NCBI GenBank assembly: GCA_902770845.1
Contig: CACXUV010000014.1
Coordinates: 1 to 34,173 of the forward strand
Direction of reading: 5' to 3'
Length of the DNA: 34,173 nt
DNA from: an uncultured Prevotellaceae bacterium
GTDB lineage: Bacteria; Bacteroidota; Bacteroidia; Bacteroidales; Bacteroidaceae
Below the pieces are notes generated by a model. It was given only the letters and a program-made list of their open reading frames with translations, did not search any database and was not told the DNA's origin. The first letter of the stretch is position 1. Each line of letters begins with the position of its first letter. Positions 1 through 6,537 of this stretch are shown here, in pieces. Both the position numbers and the translations under genes were made by a program.

Positions 1-1
1 T

Positions 2-562
2 ATGCCTATCCGGCTATATCAGTTTGACGACCATATTGAAATTATGAACGCCGGAGGGTTATATGGTGAAGCACGTCCTGAGAATTTTCCCAATGTAAAC
101 GACTATCGCAATCCTATTATAGCGGAAGCCATGAAAGAGATGAAGTATGTCAATATGTTCAACCAAGGTATAAGGCGTGTGCAGGATATGCTGCTTGAAA
201 ATGGCAACAAGGAGGCTGTTTTCGATGTGTCAAAGTTGACTGCATTTGAAGTGACTGTGCTTTCAACTGTGGATGTCCCTCAAGATGTCCCTCAAGATGT
301 CCCTCAAGATGTCACCCAAGGTGTCACCCAAGGTGTCACTCAAGATGTCACTCAAGGTGTCACCCAAGGGAAAAAACTTGATATATGGATAGAAGAACAG
401 ATTAGGAAAAATCCTAAAGTTACTACAGAAGAATTAGCGACATTAAGCGGTTTTACGTCTAAAACAATAAAGAGGCATATCAATAAACTCGCTCATATCA
501 AATATGTCGGTCGTGGCTATAGTGGTCACTGGGAAATTGTTGAAAACGATGCAGAAGCTTAA
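2..562 (+). CDS. C-terminal part of an AlbA_2/HATPase_c_4-type ATP-binding regulator (5' end outside window)
   Basis: Residues about 3-70 (RLYQFDDHIEIMNAGGLYG, then a RNPIIAEAM-like segment) resemble the HATPase_c_4 half found after an AlbA_2 domain in proteins often annotated as RecG-like or ATP-binding transcriptional regulators. A low-complexity linker of DVPQ/DVTQ/GVTQ tetrapeptides (residues about 91-122) follows. The last 60 residues look like a winged helix-turn-helix (TTEELATLSGFTSKTIKRHINKL). The ATG at position 2 sits mid-domain, so the true start is probably upstream of the window. The next gene begins 10 nt after the stop, suggesting co-transcription. The family assignment rests on motif resemblance only; the partner, ligand and DNA target are unknown. 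Confidence 0.7.
   Translation: MPIRLYQFDDHIEIMNAGGLYGEARPENFPNVNDYRNPIIAEAMKEMKYVNMFNQGIRRVQDMLLENGNKEAVFDVSKLTAFEVTVLSTVDVPQDVPQDVPQDVTQGVTQGVTQDVTQGVTQGKKLDIWIEEQIRKNPKVTTEELATLSGFTSKTIKRHINKLAHIKYVGRGYSGHWEIVENDAEA
272..367 (+). repeat. 12-bp in-frame tandem repeat, 8 copies
   Basis: Eight consecutive 12-nt units of the form GRTGTCMCYCAA code for the DVPQ/DVTQ/GVTQ linker. The first three units are identical, the other five differ by a few substitutions. The 12-nt length means gain or loss of units cannot shift the frame. Confidence 0.95.
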
Positions 563-572
563 TTGAGAGACA

Positions 573-1028
573 ATGAAAGTAGAGTATCTTGGCAATCAGG
601 AACTGCTGAAACTGAAGAAGACAGCATTCCTGGCATCGAGCACCATTTCTTCGGAAACGGTACTGAGGTGCTATGACTGGGCAACGGAAATGCGCAATCG
701 TGGGGAGTGTGTGGTCAGCGGCTTCAGTAGTAAGTTGGAACAAGACGTGCTTCACTTCCTTCTGAAGGGCAGTCAGCCCATTATCATTGTGCTTGCACGA
801 AAGATGTATAAGGTTATTCCAGACGAATTAAAAGAGCCATTGGCTCAGAACCGTCTATTGATAATCTCCGTTAGTAATGCCATCCGCCAGTCAAAGGTTA
901 CAGCAATGGCCAGGAACAAATATGTATGCGAAATGGCAGACAGGATTCTGTTCGTCGGAGTGACCGAACAGAGTAGTTTGTATCCCTATAAAAACGAATA
1001 TCGCAATAAACTTGAACGAAATATATGA
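573..1028 (+). CDS. stand-alone DprA/SMF-like Rossmann-fold protein
   Basis: This 151-residue protein resembles the nucleotide-binding core of DprA/SMF proteins: an early segment with AFLASSTIS, a helix with a CYDWATEMRNRG pattern (compare the A..lA..La..G of DprA), then ECVVSGFSSKLEQDVLHFLL, where DprA has a glycine-rich VSGgA.GID turn. It is much shorter than full DprA (about 300-370 aa) and lacks SAM-like and winged-helix parts. Short stand-alone members occur in mobile and accessory regions. It starts 10 nt after the preceding stop, so the two may form one unit. Whether it binds single-stranded DNA, as DprA does, cannot be judged; the classic glycine motif is degraded. Confidence 0.55.
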   Translation: MKVEYLGNQELLKLKKTAFLASSTISSETVLRCYDWATEMRNRGECVVSGFSSKLEQDVLHFLLKGSQPIIIVLARKMYKVIPDELKEPLAQNRLLIISVSNAIRQSKVTAMARNKYVCEMADRILFVGVTEQSSLYPYKNEYRNKLERNI

Positions 1029-1090
1029 TAGTATTTGGCAAAAGAAGATTATTATGTACCTTTCTTAAGACCCGATGGGTATAAGCGACC

Positions 1091-1200
1091 TATGTTGTTT
1101 ACGTTGTGTAACTATGTTGTTTACGTTGTGTAACTATGTTGTTTACGTTGTGTAACTATGTTGTTTACGTTGTGTAACTATATTGTTTACATTCGCTAAG
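1091..1200. repeat. 22-bp tandem repeat array (4 perfect copies and one decayed)
   Basis: Four perfect copies of a 22-bp unit (TATGTTGTTTACGTTGTGTAAC) run from 1091 to 1178; a fifth, decayed copy occupies 1179-1200. Each unit contains an imperfect dyad, GTTTAC...GTGTAAC. There are no spacers, so it is not CRISPR. It lies in the 307-bp gap between the DprA-like gene and corA (convergent). The rest of that gap (1029-1090 and 1201-1293) shows nothing I recognise. Confidence 0.95.
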
Positions 1201-1293
1201 CATCATACTTACGCCAGGGAACTAAATGTTTTATAGGATGAAAGTTGGTATTTCTGTCGTCACAATCGTCACCTCCTACGGTTATAAGTAGTG

Positions 1294-1323
1294 AAAAAAA
1301 GGCTTGCTTTGTAAGAGCAAGCC
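1294..1323 (-). terminator. intrinsic terminator of corA
   Basis: Read on the minus strand, an 8-bp stem GGCTTGCT/AGCAAGCC with a 7-nt loop is followed directly by seven T residues. It lies 12 nt beyond the corA stop codon. Confidence 0.9.
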
Positions 1324-1335
1324 CTATAATGATTT

Positions 1336-2262
1336 TCATACCAGTCCTTTACGGTGCAATGTCCACCAAGCCAGTGCCGAAACTCCAACAGAAATGGCCA
1401 GCGCCAGTGGGAACCCTAAAGGGTTGCTTTCCATGCCGTTGACGAGGTTCATGCCAAAGAGCGAGGCGATGAGCGTTGGGAACATCATGAGAATGGATAC
1501 TGAGGTCAGCGTCTTCATCACGGTGTTCATGTTGTTGTTGATGATGCTGGAGTAGGTGTCCATTGTCGATTCCAGAATGTCGGAATAGATGCTGGTTGTC
1601 TCGCGGGCCTGCGTCATCTCGATGCTCACGTCTTCAATCAGGTCGGCGTCGAGCTCGTCGATTTGTAGTTTGAACTTCAGTTTGGAAAGAAGTGTCTCGT
1701 TGCCGCGTATGGAGGTCTGGAAATAGGTGAGCGAGTCTTGCAGGCGGCTCAGGCCGATGAGGCTCTCGTTGTTCACGTCACGATCCAGGTTGCGCTTGGC
1801 TTTCTCAATGAGCGAGTTGATTTGCTTTAGTCGCTTCAAGTACCACACGGCGCTGCTGTAGAACAGGCGGAAAATCATGTCGACATAGTCGGTGAACCCC
1901 ACTCCGCGTTTCTGCTGGTAGCTCACGAAGTCGATCATCATGTTTGTTTCGTAGTAGCACACGGTGATGGTCACGTCGCGCTTGTGAATAATGCCAATGG
2001 GCACGGTGGTGTAGGGTGTCCTGGATCGAATCTCCTTGACGTATGGTATGCGCAGGATGATGAGCATCCAGCCATCGTCGTATTCATAGCGGGCCCGTTC
2101 GTCGGTATCGCTGATGTCGGTGATGAAATAGTCGGGTATGCCGAACTTTTCTTCCAGTTCGTGCTGATCGTCTTCTGTTGGACACGTCACTTGTATCCAA
2201 CAATTGGGCTGCCACTCCTGGAGCTGGGTCAACCCACCTTGGGTGTTCCAATAGGTTTTCAT
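1336..2262 (-). CDS. corA: CorA-family Mg2+ channel
   Basis: This 308-aa protein has the CorA layout: an N-terminal alpha/beta cytoplasmic domain, a long helical stalk (about 140-245) and two C-terminal membrane helices (about 252-270 and 283-302). The selectivity signature GMN sits at residues 270-272, at the end of the first membrane helix, followed by the short loop LVNGMESN. The family forms homopentameric inner-membrane channels for Mg2+, some also passing Co2+ or Ni2+. The length fits the family (about 310-350 aa). The gene is monocistronic, with its own promoter, a 130-nt leader containing a short ORF and competing hairpins, and a terminator. The start at 2262 is favoured because the leader hairpin ends just before it. 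Confidence 0.93.
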   Translation of the reverse strand: MKTYWNTQGGLTQLQEWQPNCWIQVTCPTEDDQHELEEKFGIPDYFITDISDTDERARYEYDDGWMLIILRIPYVKEIRSRTPYTTVPIGIIHKRDVTITVCYYETNMMIDFVSYQQKRGVGFTDYVDMIFRLFYSSAVWYLKRLKQINSLIEKAKRNLDRDVNNESLIGLSRLQDSLTYFQTSIRGNETLLSKLKFKLQIDELDADLIEDVSIEMTQARETTSIYSDILESTMDTYSSIINNNMNTVMKTLTSVSILMMFPTLIASLFGMNLVNGMESNPLGFPLALAISVGVSALAWWTLHRKGLV

Positions 2263-2263
2263 T

Positions 2264-2330
2264 GTTGTAATCCTCTTGTTAAAAGGGCATTCGGCCAGAG
2301 GATTGCAACGCTGTGTTTATGCATCCTCCC
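2264..2330 (-). promoter_or_regulatory. competing hairpins in the corA leader (candidate translational switch)
   Basis: On the minus strand three segments compete. P1 (2320-2328, GAGGATGCA) can pair with P2 (2297-2309, GTTGCAATCCTCT), giving 9 bp with one bulge and a 12-nt loop. P2 can instead pair with P3 (2264-2276, AGAGGATTACAAC), giving 12 of 13 pairs with one C-A mismatch. P3 ends one base before the corA ATG, so the P2:P3 form would bury the initiation region, and P1:P2 would free it. P1 begins 2-4 nt after the stop codon of an 11-codon leader ORF. The structures are read directly from the sequence; the switching function is inference. Confidence 0.7.
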
Positions 2331-2332
2331 GC

Positions 2333-2368
2333 CTACAAACTAAAAGTTTCCGCCGGATAGTCGTCCAT
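2333..2368 (-). CDS. candidate corA leader peptide, 11 aa
   Basis: An ATG in the corA leader opens an 11-codon frame, MDDYPAETFSL, ending in TAG. The N-terminus combines two acidic residues with a nearby proline. Acidic and proline-rich N-termini are known, for example in the enterobacterial MgtL leader, to destabilise translating ribosomes at low Mg2+. Salmonella corA also has a translated leader ORF (corL). The stop codon lies immediately before hairpin arm P1, so a terminating ribosome would cover that arm. There is no Shine-Dalgarno, as is usual in Bacteroidota. Translation is not demonstrated; a frame this short can occur by chance. Confidence 0.5.
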   Translation of the reverse strand: MDDYPAETFSL

Positions 2369-2400
2369 AATTGTTACTAAATTGGTTTGTTATTCAGGTG

Positions 2401-2430
2401 CAAAGGTACGAAATATTTTAAAGGTAGAAA
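2401..2430 (-). promoter_or_regulatory. corA promoter, Bacteroidota type
   Basis: On the minus strand TACCTTTG (2408-2401) matches the TAnnTTTG -7 box. TTTC at 2430-2427 stands 18 nt upstream as a weaker -33 box. The start site would fall near 2395, giving a leader of about 130 nt. Confidence 0.75.
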
Positions 2431-2497
2431 AGTAAAAAGAGGAAAAAGTGGTATTTCAGCGTCATTTTTATCGCTTTTCTTCATAGATGGTTGCAGT

Positions 2498-2537
2498 AAA
2501 AAGGGGCATTCCCTGTTGGATGGGAATGCCCCTTTTT
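2498..2537 (-). terminator. strong bidirectional intrinsic terminator after pepD
   Basis: A perfect 16-bp inverted repeat, A5-GGGGCATTCCC against GGGAATGCCCC-T5, encloses an 8-nt loop. On the minus strand it follows the pepD stop by 8 nt and ends in a T run; the symmetric A/T flanks allow it to work in both directions. Confidence 0.93.
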
Positions 2538-2545
2538 ATTACCTA

Positions 2546-4006
2546 TTATTTTTCAGGTACGTCCTCAAGCGTTTTCTTCAGTAACTGCCAGAAAGGCTCA
2601 ACGGTGGCAATGAGGGCACGCTCCGTCGTGGTGTGGGGCGACTTCATCGTTGGGCCAAGGCTCACGACGTCTAAGTGTGGGTACTTACCCAGGATGACTG
2701 AGCACTCCAGACCGGCGTGATCCACCTGGATGATGCCGTCCTGACCGAACAACTCCTTGTACTCCTTGAGCAGCAGGTGGAGGATTTCGCTCTCGGGGTT
2801 GGGGTCCCAGCCACCGTAGCTGCCTGCTGTTTCAACCTTCATTCCAGCCATCGAGAAGACGCTTTCCAGCGTGCTTACGATGTAGTCCTTCATGTCTTCT
2901 CGGCTTGAACGGGCCAGGATCTTGATGGATGCGTGTCCGTTCTCAATGTCGATGATGGCCAGGTTCGAACTGGTCTCCACCACGTTGGGGTAGGCGGGAA
3001 TATAGCGAACCACACCGTCGTGGCAGCCATAGATGGCATCAATCAGGTTGTCTTGAATCTCCACCGGCACTTCGGTCTTAGGAAGCTCTGTTTCCTCGCA
3101 AAGCACTTCGATGCCCTGGGGCTCAATCAGTTTGAACTCGTCGTTGAATGTCTCTTTCCAGTCGGCCAGCATTTCTGCCAGTGCGGCCATGTTGTCCTTG
3201 GGCAGTGTGAGCACTGCTTCGGCCTTGAAAGGTATGGCATTGCGCATGTTGCCGCCATGCCATGATGCCAGACGGGCATCGAGTTCTTCAATGGCCTCGC
3301 GCACAATTTGCACCAACAGCTTGTTGGCATTGCCACGGCCTTCGTTAATCTCCAAACCACTGTGTCCGCCGCGAAGTCCTTTCACGGTGATACGCACGGC
3401 TGCATCTTCCTGGTCAGTGTCAGCCTCTTTGTAGTCAAGTGTTGCGGTTACGTCGATGCCGCCTGCCGATCCGATGACAAACTTTCCCCAATGCTCAGAG
3501 TCCAGATTTAGCAGAATGTCGCCCTGCAACTCGCCTTCGGGCAGGTCGTTGGCACCATACATGCCCGTTTCTTCATCGGCAGTAATCAGGGCATCGATAG
3601 GGCCGTGCTGCAAGGTCTTGTCTTCCATGATGGCCATGATCGAAGCCACGCCCAGTCCGTTGTCGGCTCCCAATGTGGTGCCGCGAGCCTTCACCCACTC
3701 ACCGTCAATCCACGGTTCGATGGGGTCGGTCTCAAAGTTATGCTTGCTTTCGGGCGTCTTCTGTGGCACCATGTCCATGTGGGCCTGCAGAATGATGCCC
3801 TTGCGGTTCTCCATGCCAGGGGTGGCTGGCTTGCGCATGTGGATGTTGCCAGCGGGGTCTTTCACCGCATAGACACCGGCTTGCTTGCCGAAGTCGAGCA
3901 GGAACTGTCGTATTTTCTCTAAGTGACCGCTTGGACGGGGCACTTGTGTCAGTGCATAGAAGTTCTTCCAGATGCACGTGGGTTGCAGATTTTGAATTTC
4001 GTTCAT
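2546..4006 (-). CDS. pepD: aminoacyl-histidine dipeptidase PepD (M20 family)
   Basis: This cytosolic M20 metallopeptidase of 486 aa, the usual PepD length, cleaves Xaa-His and other dipeptides. The expected di-zinc residues are visible: H76 and D78 in LQAHMDMV, D115 in TLGADNGLG, E145/E146 in ITADEETGMYG, D169 in NLDSEHWG, and a late histidine in HAGLECSVI near the C-terminus. The reading frame stays open up to 4321, but homology begins at MNEIQNL. That ATG overlaps the upstream flippase stop codon as ATGA, so 4006 is the start. It forms a two-gene operon with the flippase-like gene. Proline-rich extra residues upstream are an out-of-frame reading of the neighbour and were left out. Confidence 0.95.
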   Translation of the reverse strand: MNEIQNLQPTCIWKNFYALTQVPRPSGHLEKIRQFLLDFGKQAGVYAVKDPAGNIHMRKPATPGMENRKGIILQAHMDMVPQKTPESKHNFETDPIEPWIDGEWVKARGTTLGADNGLGVASIMAIMEDKTLQHGPIDALITADEETGMYGANDLPEGELQGDILLNLDSEHWGKFVIGSAGGIDVTATLDYKEADTDQEDAAVRITVKGLRGGHSGLEINEGRGNANKLLVQIVREAIEELDARLASWHGGNMRNAIPFKAEAVLTLPKDNMAALAEMLADWKETFNDEFKLIEPQGIEVLCEETELPKTEVPVEIQDNLIDAIYGCHDGVVRYIPAYPNVVETSSNLAIIDIENGHASIKILARSSREDMKDYIVSTLESVFSMAGMKVETAGSYGGWDPNPESEILHLLLKEYKELFGQDGIIQVDHAGLECSVILGKYPHLDVVSLGPTMKSPHTTTERALIATVEPFWQLLKKTLEDVPEK

Positions 4007-5001
4007 ATAGGTTGTTGTTTTAAGGTTACACGTTTCGTGAACAGCAGATGTGCCCATGCCCATACGCCCAGCAGGATGACAAGCAGTGTTTGTATGGTGT
4101 GGACAATCAGTACAAAGTACAAGGCTTGCTCGTCTTGCACGCCATAGAGAATGAGCATGGTCTTCACAGCGAAGTGCCAGGGGCCGGCCCCATTGGGAGT
4201 GGGCACGATCACGGCAATGGATCCTACGGCAAACGACACCAGGGCACAGCCCACTCCCAGGTGGCTGGTGAAGTCGAAGCAGAAGAACGTGAGGTAGTAG
4301 TGCAGGAAATAGCACGCCCAAATGCCCAATGTATAAAACAGAAACAGCGGCAGATTCTTCACACCTTTCAGTGAAACGACTCCGTCCCAGATTCCATTGA
4401 AGGTGGTCTTCACCTTATTATATATAGAGAGCCGCTTCAGTAGCCAGTGCAACAGGAGCAGGATGGCTGCCAGACAGATGGCGGTGACGAGATAGCCAGT
4501 TGGCGAGAAACGCTGCAAGATGCTGTCGAGCGAGGTGCCTGTCTTCTGAAAGAAGGTGCCGAAGATGCTCATCTGGAACAGGAAAATGCTTCCCGTGAGA
4601 ACCAATACTACCAATGAGTCGATGGCACGCTCTGTGACAACGGTTCCCAATGACTTCGAAAACGACACATCGTCCCATCGTTTCAGAATGCCGCAGCGCA
4701 CGAACTCACCCACGCGGGGAATGACAAGCGAGGTGGCGTATGACAGGAAAATGCTGTTCACTGCCACGGAGTGGCGGGGATGCTCGCCAATGGGTTCCAG
4801 CGTTTGGCACCACCGCCAGCCACGAAACGCCTGTGCCAGTATGCCGAAAGGTAGTGACAGCAGCATCCACGTCCAGTTCATTTCGTGAAGCAGTACATTG
4901 CTCACGCTTTGGAAGTCGAAGTCACGGTACATCCAATAGAGAATGGCTCCGCCCAAAAACAGGGGCAGTGCTATCTTTAGAATGTTTTGTAGAATCTTCA
5001 T
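4003..5001 (-). CDS. YbhN/LPG-synthase-type membrane protein (flippase-like domain, UPF0104)
   Basis: This 332-aa integral membrane protein has about eight hydrophobic segments. The order of motifs fits the lysylphosphatidylglycerol synthase transmembrane domain (formerly UPF0104/YbhN): FRGWRWCQTLEP early, a conserved TSLVIPRVGEFVRCGIL segment, VTERAID, and a late PTPNGAGPWHFAVK. There is no soluble aminoacyl-transferase domain, so it is not a full MprF. Stand-alone members are thought to handle lipids or polyprenyl-linked intermediates, but the substrate here is unknown. It ends with ATGA overlapping pepD. The pairing with a dipeptidase suggests shared transcription rather than a shared pathway. 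Confidence 0.85.
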   Translation of the reverse strand: MKILQNILKIALPLFLGGAILYWMYRDFDFQSVSNVLLHEMNWTWMLLSLPFGILAQAFRGWRWCQTLEPIGEHPRHSVAVNSIFLSYATSLVIPRVGEFVRCGILKRWDDVSFSKSLGTVVTERAIDSLVVLVLTGSIFLFQMSIFGTFFQKTGTSLDSILQRFSPTGYLVTAICLAAILLLLHWLLKRLSIYNKVKTTFNGIWDGVVSLKGVKNLPLFLFYTLGIWACYFLHYYLTFFCFDFTSHLGVGCALVSFAVGSIAVIVPTPNGAGPWHFAVKTMLILYGVQDEQALYFVLIVHTIQTLLVILLGVWAWAHLLFTKRVTLKQQPI

Positions 5002-5009
5002 AACACGGG

Positions 5010-5040
5010 CAAAGGTAATACAAATTATTGAGCCCGCAAA
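5010..5040 (-). promoter_or_regulatory. consensus promoter of the flippase-pepD operon
   Basis: On the minus strand TTTG (5040-5037), a 19-nt spacer and TACCTTTG (5017-5010) match the Bacteroidota consensus exactly. The -7 box ends only 8 nt before the ATG at 5001, so the mRNA would be leaderless or nearly so. The promoter lies in the 41-bp gap after the araC-type gene. Confidence 0.9.
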
Positions 5041-5042
5041 AT

Positions 5043-6194
5043 TTACGACGTTCCTTTTAGCTTATTTTGATATTCTTTTGGGCCAATACCTTTGTATAGT
5101 TTGAAATTGCGATAGAATGAGGTGCTGCTGGTGAAGCCAGATTGTTCGGCCACTTCGGCCAGCGACCGGTTTGGTTGCTGGCTTAGCAACAGCGTGGCAT
5201 AGTCAATGCGCATGCGATTGACATATTCGCTGAACGAGATGCCCATTTCGCGGTTGATTGCCTGATACACATAGTTGCGGTTGGTGCCCAGCCGTTGTAC
5301 AAGATCCAGAATCTTCAGGTTGGGTTGGCGGAACAGTTGTTCTTCTGTCATCAGCTTCTCAATGTTGCTTCGCAGTTCCGACGTGGCAGAGATGTTTTCG
5401 TTGCTGGCATCTATTTCTTTTTCGTCTTCTTCAATGTCCTGAATGCTGAAACGCTGTTGATAGCCTACATAGCCAAGTGCAAACAGCATGCTGGAGAAAA
5501 GCACGGAAGGTATGGCCAGCAGCCAGATAGTGTCACAGAAAGCCTGGCGGCCAATGAGGTTGGCAATGAACGACGCTGCCGATGTGATGGTGAAGAATAT
5601 GAACAGCCAGTGCATTGTGTCGAGCGTCTTGTGTTCGGTGTTTGAATAGGCCGTACGCACCAGCGTGTTGAACTGCTTGATGTTGTTGCGTCCCAGCACA
5701 TAGGTGGGAATGATGAGCAGGCCAAAGATGATCTTGCACACATCATGTACAAATGCCTGGGTGGCGGCAAGGCCGTTCAGCTCCATACGCTTGCCGTTGT
5801 AAAGATATTGCTCGATAAACTGTGACGTTTCGGCATCGTTCATGAAAAAGTATATCGTGCCAACTGCGACAAAGCCCAAGGCCGTGGGCAAAAGAAACAG
5901 CCATGAAAGCTTCAGACGGTCTGAGCGACTGGTGAGGGCGCTCACGTAAAAGAAGAAAAGCGGATAGACCGCCAGGTTGCATGTCAGATAGAGCGTGTCG
6001 GCCAGGGGCAATATGTCGATAGCGTGGTTAAAGAATGCGCAATGGCCCCAATATAATATGGTTGTGGCCAGCATGAAGGCCAACAGGTGCCAACGCGCAC
6101 GCTTGTGTCGTTGGGTGGGCATATCGAGTGCCAGCATGGTGCTCCAAAACAGACACACGAACATGGGCATGGTTGTGAATATCATTTCTTTCAT
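5043..6194 (-). CDS. membrane-anchored AraC-family transcriptional regulator
   Basis: Of the 383 residues, the first 240 or so are largely hydrophobic, with about seven membrane segments broken by short charged loops. A short acidic linker (DIEEDEKEIDASNE) leads to a C-terminal AraC/XylS DNA-binding domain (about 275-383). Its two helix-turn-helix units are visible: LKILDLVQRLGTNRNYVYQAIN and LAEVAEQSGFTSSTSFYRNF, followed by the family ending KLYKGIGPKEYQ. The 7TM plus AraC layout is common in Bacteroidota and suggests a membrane-sensed signal, so far unknown. Targets cannot be deduced; the nearest genes are the flippase and, beyond a 340-bp gap, rsmA. Confidence 0.88.
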   Translation of the reverse strand: MKEMIFTTMPMFVCLFWSTMLALDMPTQRHKRARWHLLAFMLATTILYWGHCAFFNHAIDILPLADTLYLTCNLAVYPLFFFYVSALTSRSDRLKLSWLFLLPTALGFVAVGTIYFFMNDAETSQFIEQYLYNGKRMELNGLAATQAFVHDVCKIIFGLLIIPTYVLGRNNIKQFNTLVRTAYSNTEHKTLDTMHWLFIFFTITSAASFIANLIGRQAFCDTIWLLAIPSVLFSSMLFALGYVGYQQRFSIQDIEEDEKEIDASNENISATSELRSNIEKLMTEEQLFRQPNLKILDLVQRLGTNRNYVYQAINREMGISFSEYVNRMRIDYATLLLSQQPNRSLAEVAEQSGFTSSTSFYRNFKLYKGIGPKEYQNKLKGTS

Positions 6195-6199
6195 AGTTG

Positions 6200-6207
6200 C
6201 AAAGTTA
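6200..6207 (-). promoter_or_regulatory. -7 box of the araC-type gene
   Basis: TAACTTTG on the minus strand fits TAnnTTTG and ends 5 nt before the ATG at 6194, implying a leaderless or near-leaderless transcript unless ATG 6185 is used. No good -33 box is present. Confidence 0.6.
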
Positions 6208-6322
6208 GTTGTTTGGTTGCGGAAAATGCCTTTATTTCTATAAAAAATGTGAATGTGAAACGTTTTTTATGTGAATATGAACGATTTGTCTTTTGATTTG
6301 AAAGTTTTTTCTATGAAAATGA

Positions 6323-6355
6323 ACACAATTGTGTGTTGAAAATATTGTAACTTTG
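6323..6355 (+). promoter_or_regulatory. promoter with overlapping 12-bp palindrome
   Basis: TAACTTTG at 6348-6355 is a good -7 box. The expected -33 region overlaps a perfect palindrome, ACACAATTGTGT (6323-6334), containing ATTG 16 nt upstream of the -7 box. The palindrome could be an operator. Transcription would start near 6361, just before a 31-codon frame. Confidence 0.6.
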
Positions 6356-6366
6356 CATGCAAAGAA

Positions 6367-6462
6367 ATGACACGTATAAAAGCTTTTTATAATTACTTGT
6401 TATCACGCAGCCACCGTGCTTCCTTCGCGACATGGAAGGGGCACGGTGGCCTTTGTTGTTAA
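6367..6462 (+). CDS. candidate 31-aa leader peptide or small protein
   Basis: ATG at 6367 lies about 10 nt after the -7 box and opens a 31-codon frame ending in TAA at 6460-6462. The peptide begins MTRIKAFYNYLLSRSHRASF and ends with HGGLCC; it is basic, with an aromatic-rich N-terminal third and two C-terminal cysteines. Its second half is encoded by the two arms of a strong hairpin (6410-6450), an arrangement typical of attenuator leaders, where the ribosome position decides whether the hairpin forms. rsmA begins 75 nt further on, from its own -7 box. It is too short to judge by composition; it may instead be a plain ncRNA of about 95-100 nt. Confidence 0.45.
   Translation: MTRIKAFYNYLLSRSHRASFATWKGHGGLCC
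6410..6460 (+). terminator. strong hairpin followed by a T-rich tract, terminator or attenuator
   Basis: A 10-bp perfect stem, GCCACCGTGC (6410-6419) with GCACGGTGGC (6441-6450), is extended by an inner 5-bp stem CCTTC/GAAGG. CTTTGTTGTT follows. The T tract is interrupted, so termination may be partial. Confidence 0.65.
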
Positions 6463-6524
6463 GGGCTTGAACAGAAAACTTACGGTTTCTTTGGGCATTT
6501 CTTCTCTTTGTCCTTTTTTTTTCG

Positions 6525-6532
6525 TATTTTTG
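6525..6532 (+). promoter_or_regulatory. -7 box of rsmA
   Basis: TATTTTTG fits TAnnTTTG and ends 5 nt before the ATG at 6538. A start further upstream at 6508 would lie before the promoter, which supports 6538. No convincing -33 box is present; the upstream stretch is a pyrimidine tract. Confidence 0.6.
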
Positions 6533-6537
6533 CAGCC

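Noticed and set aside
1091-1200. CRISPR array
   Set aside because: Units are contiguous, without spacers, and no cas genes are present. The same reason applies to the arrays at 14198 and 28041.
4007-4321. Extended N-terminus of PepD up to 4321
   Set aside because: This part is an out-of-frame reading of the flippase gene; PepD homology starts at 4006, where the ATGA overlap gives a natural start.
6508-6537. Upstream ATG for rsmA
   Set aside because: A -7 box lies between it and 6538, and RsmA homology begins at the 6538 methionine.
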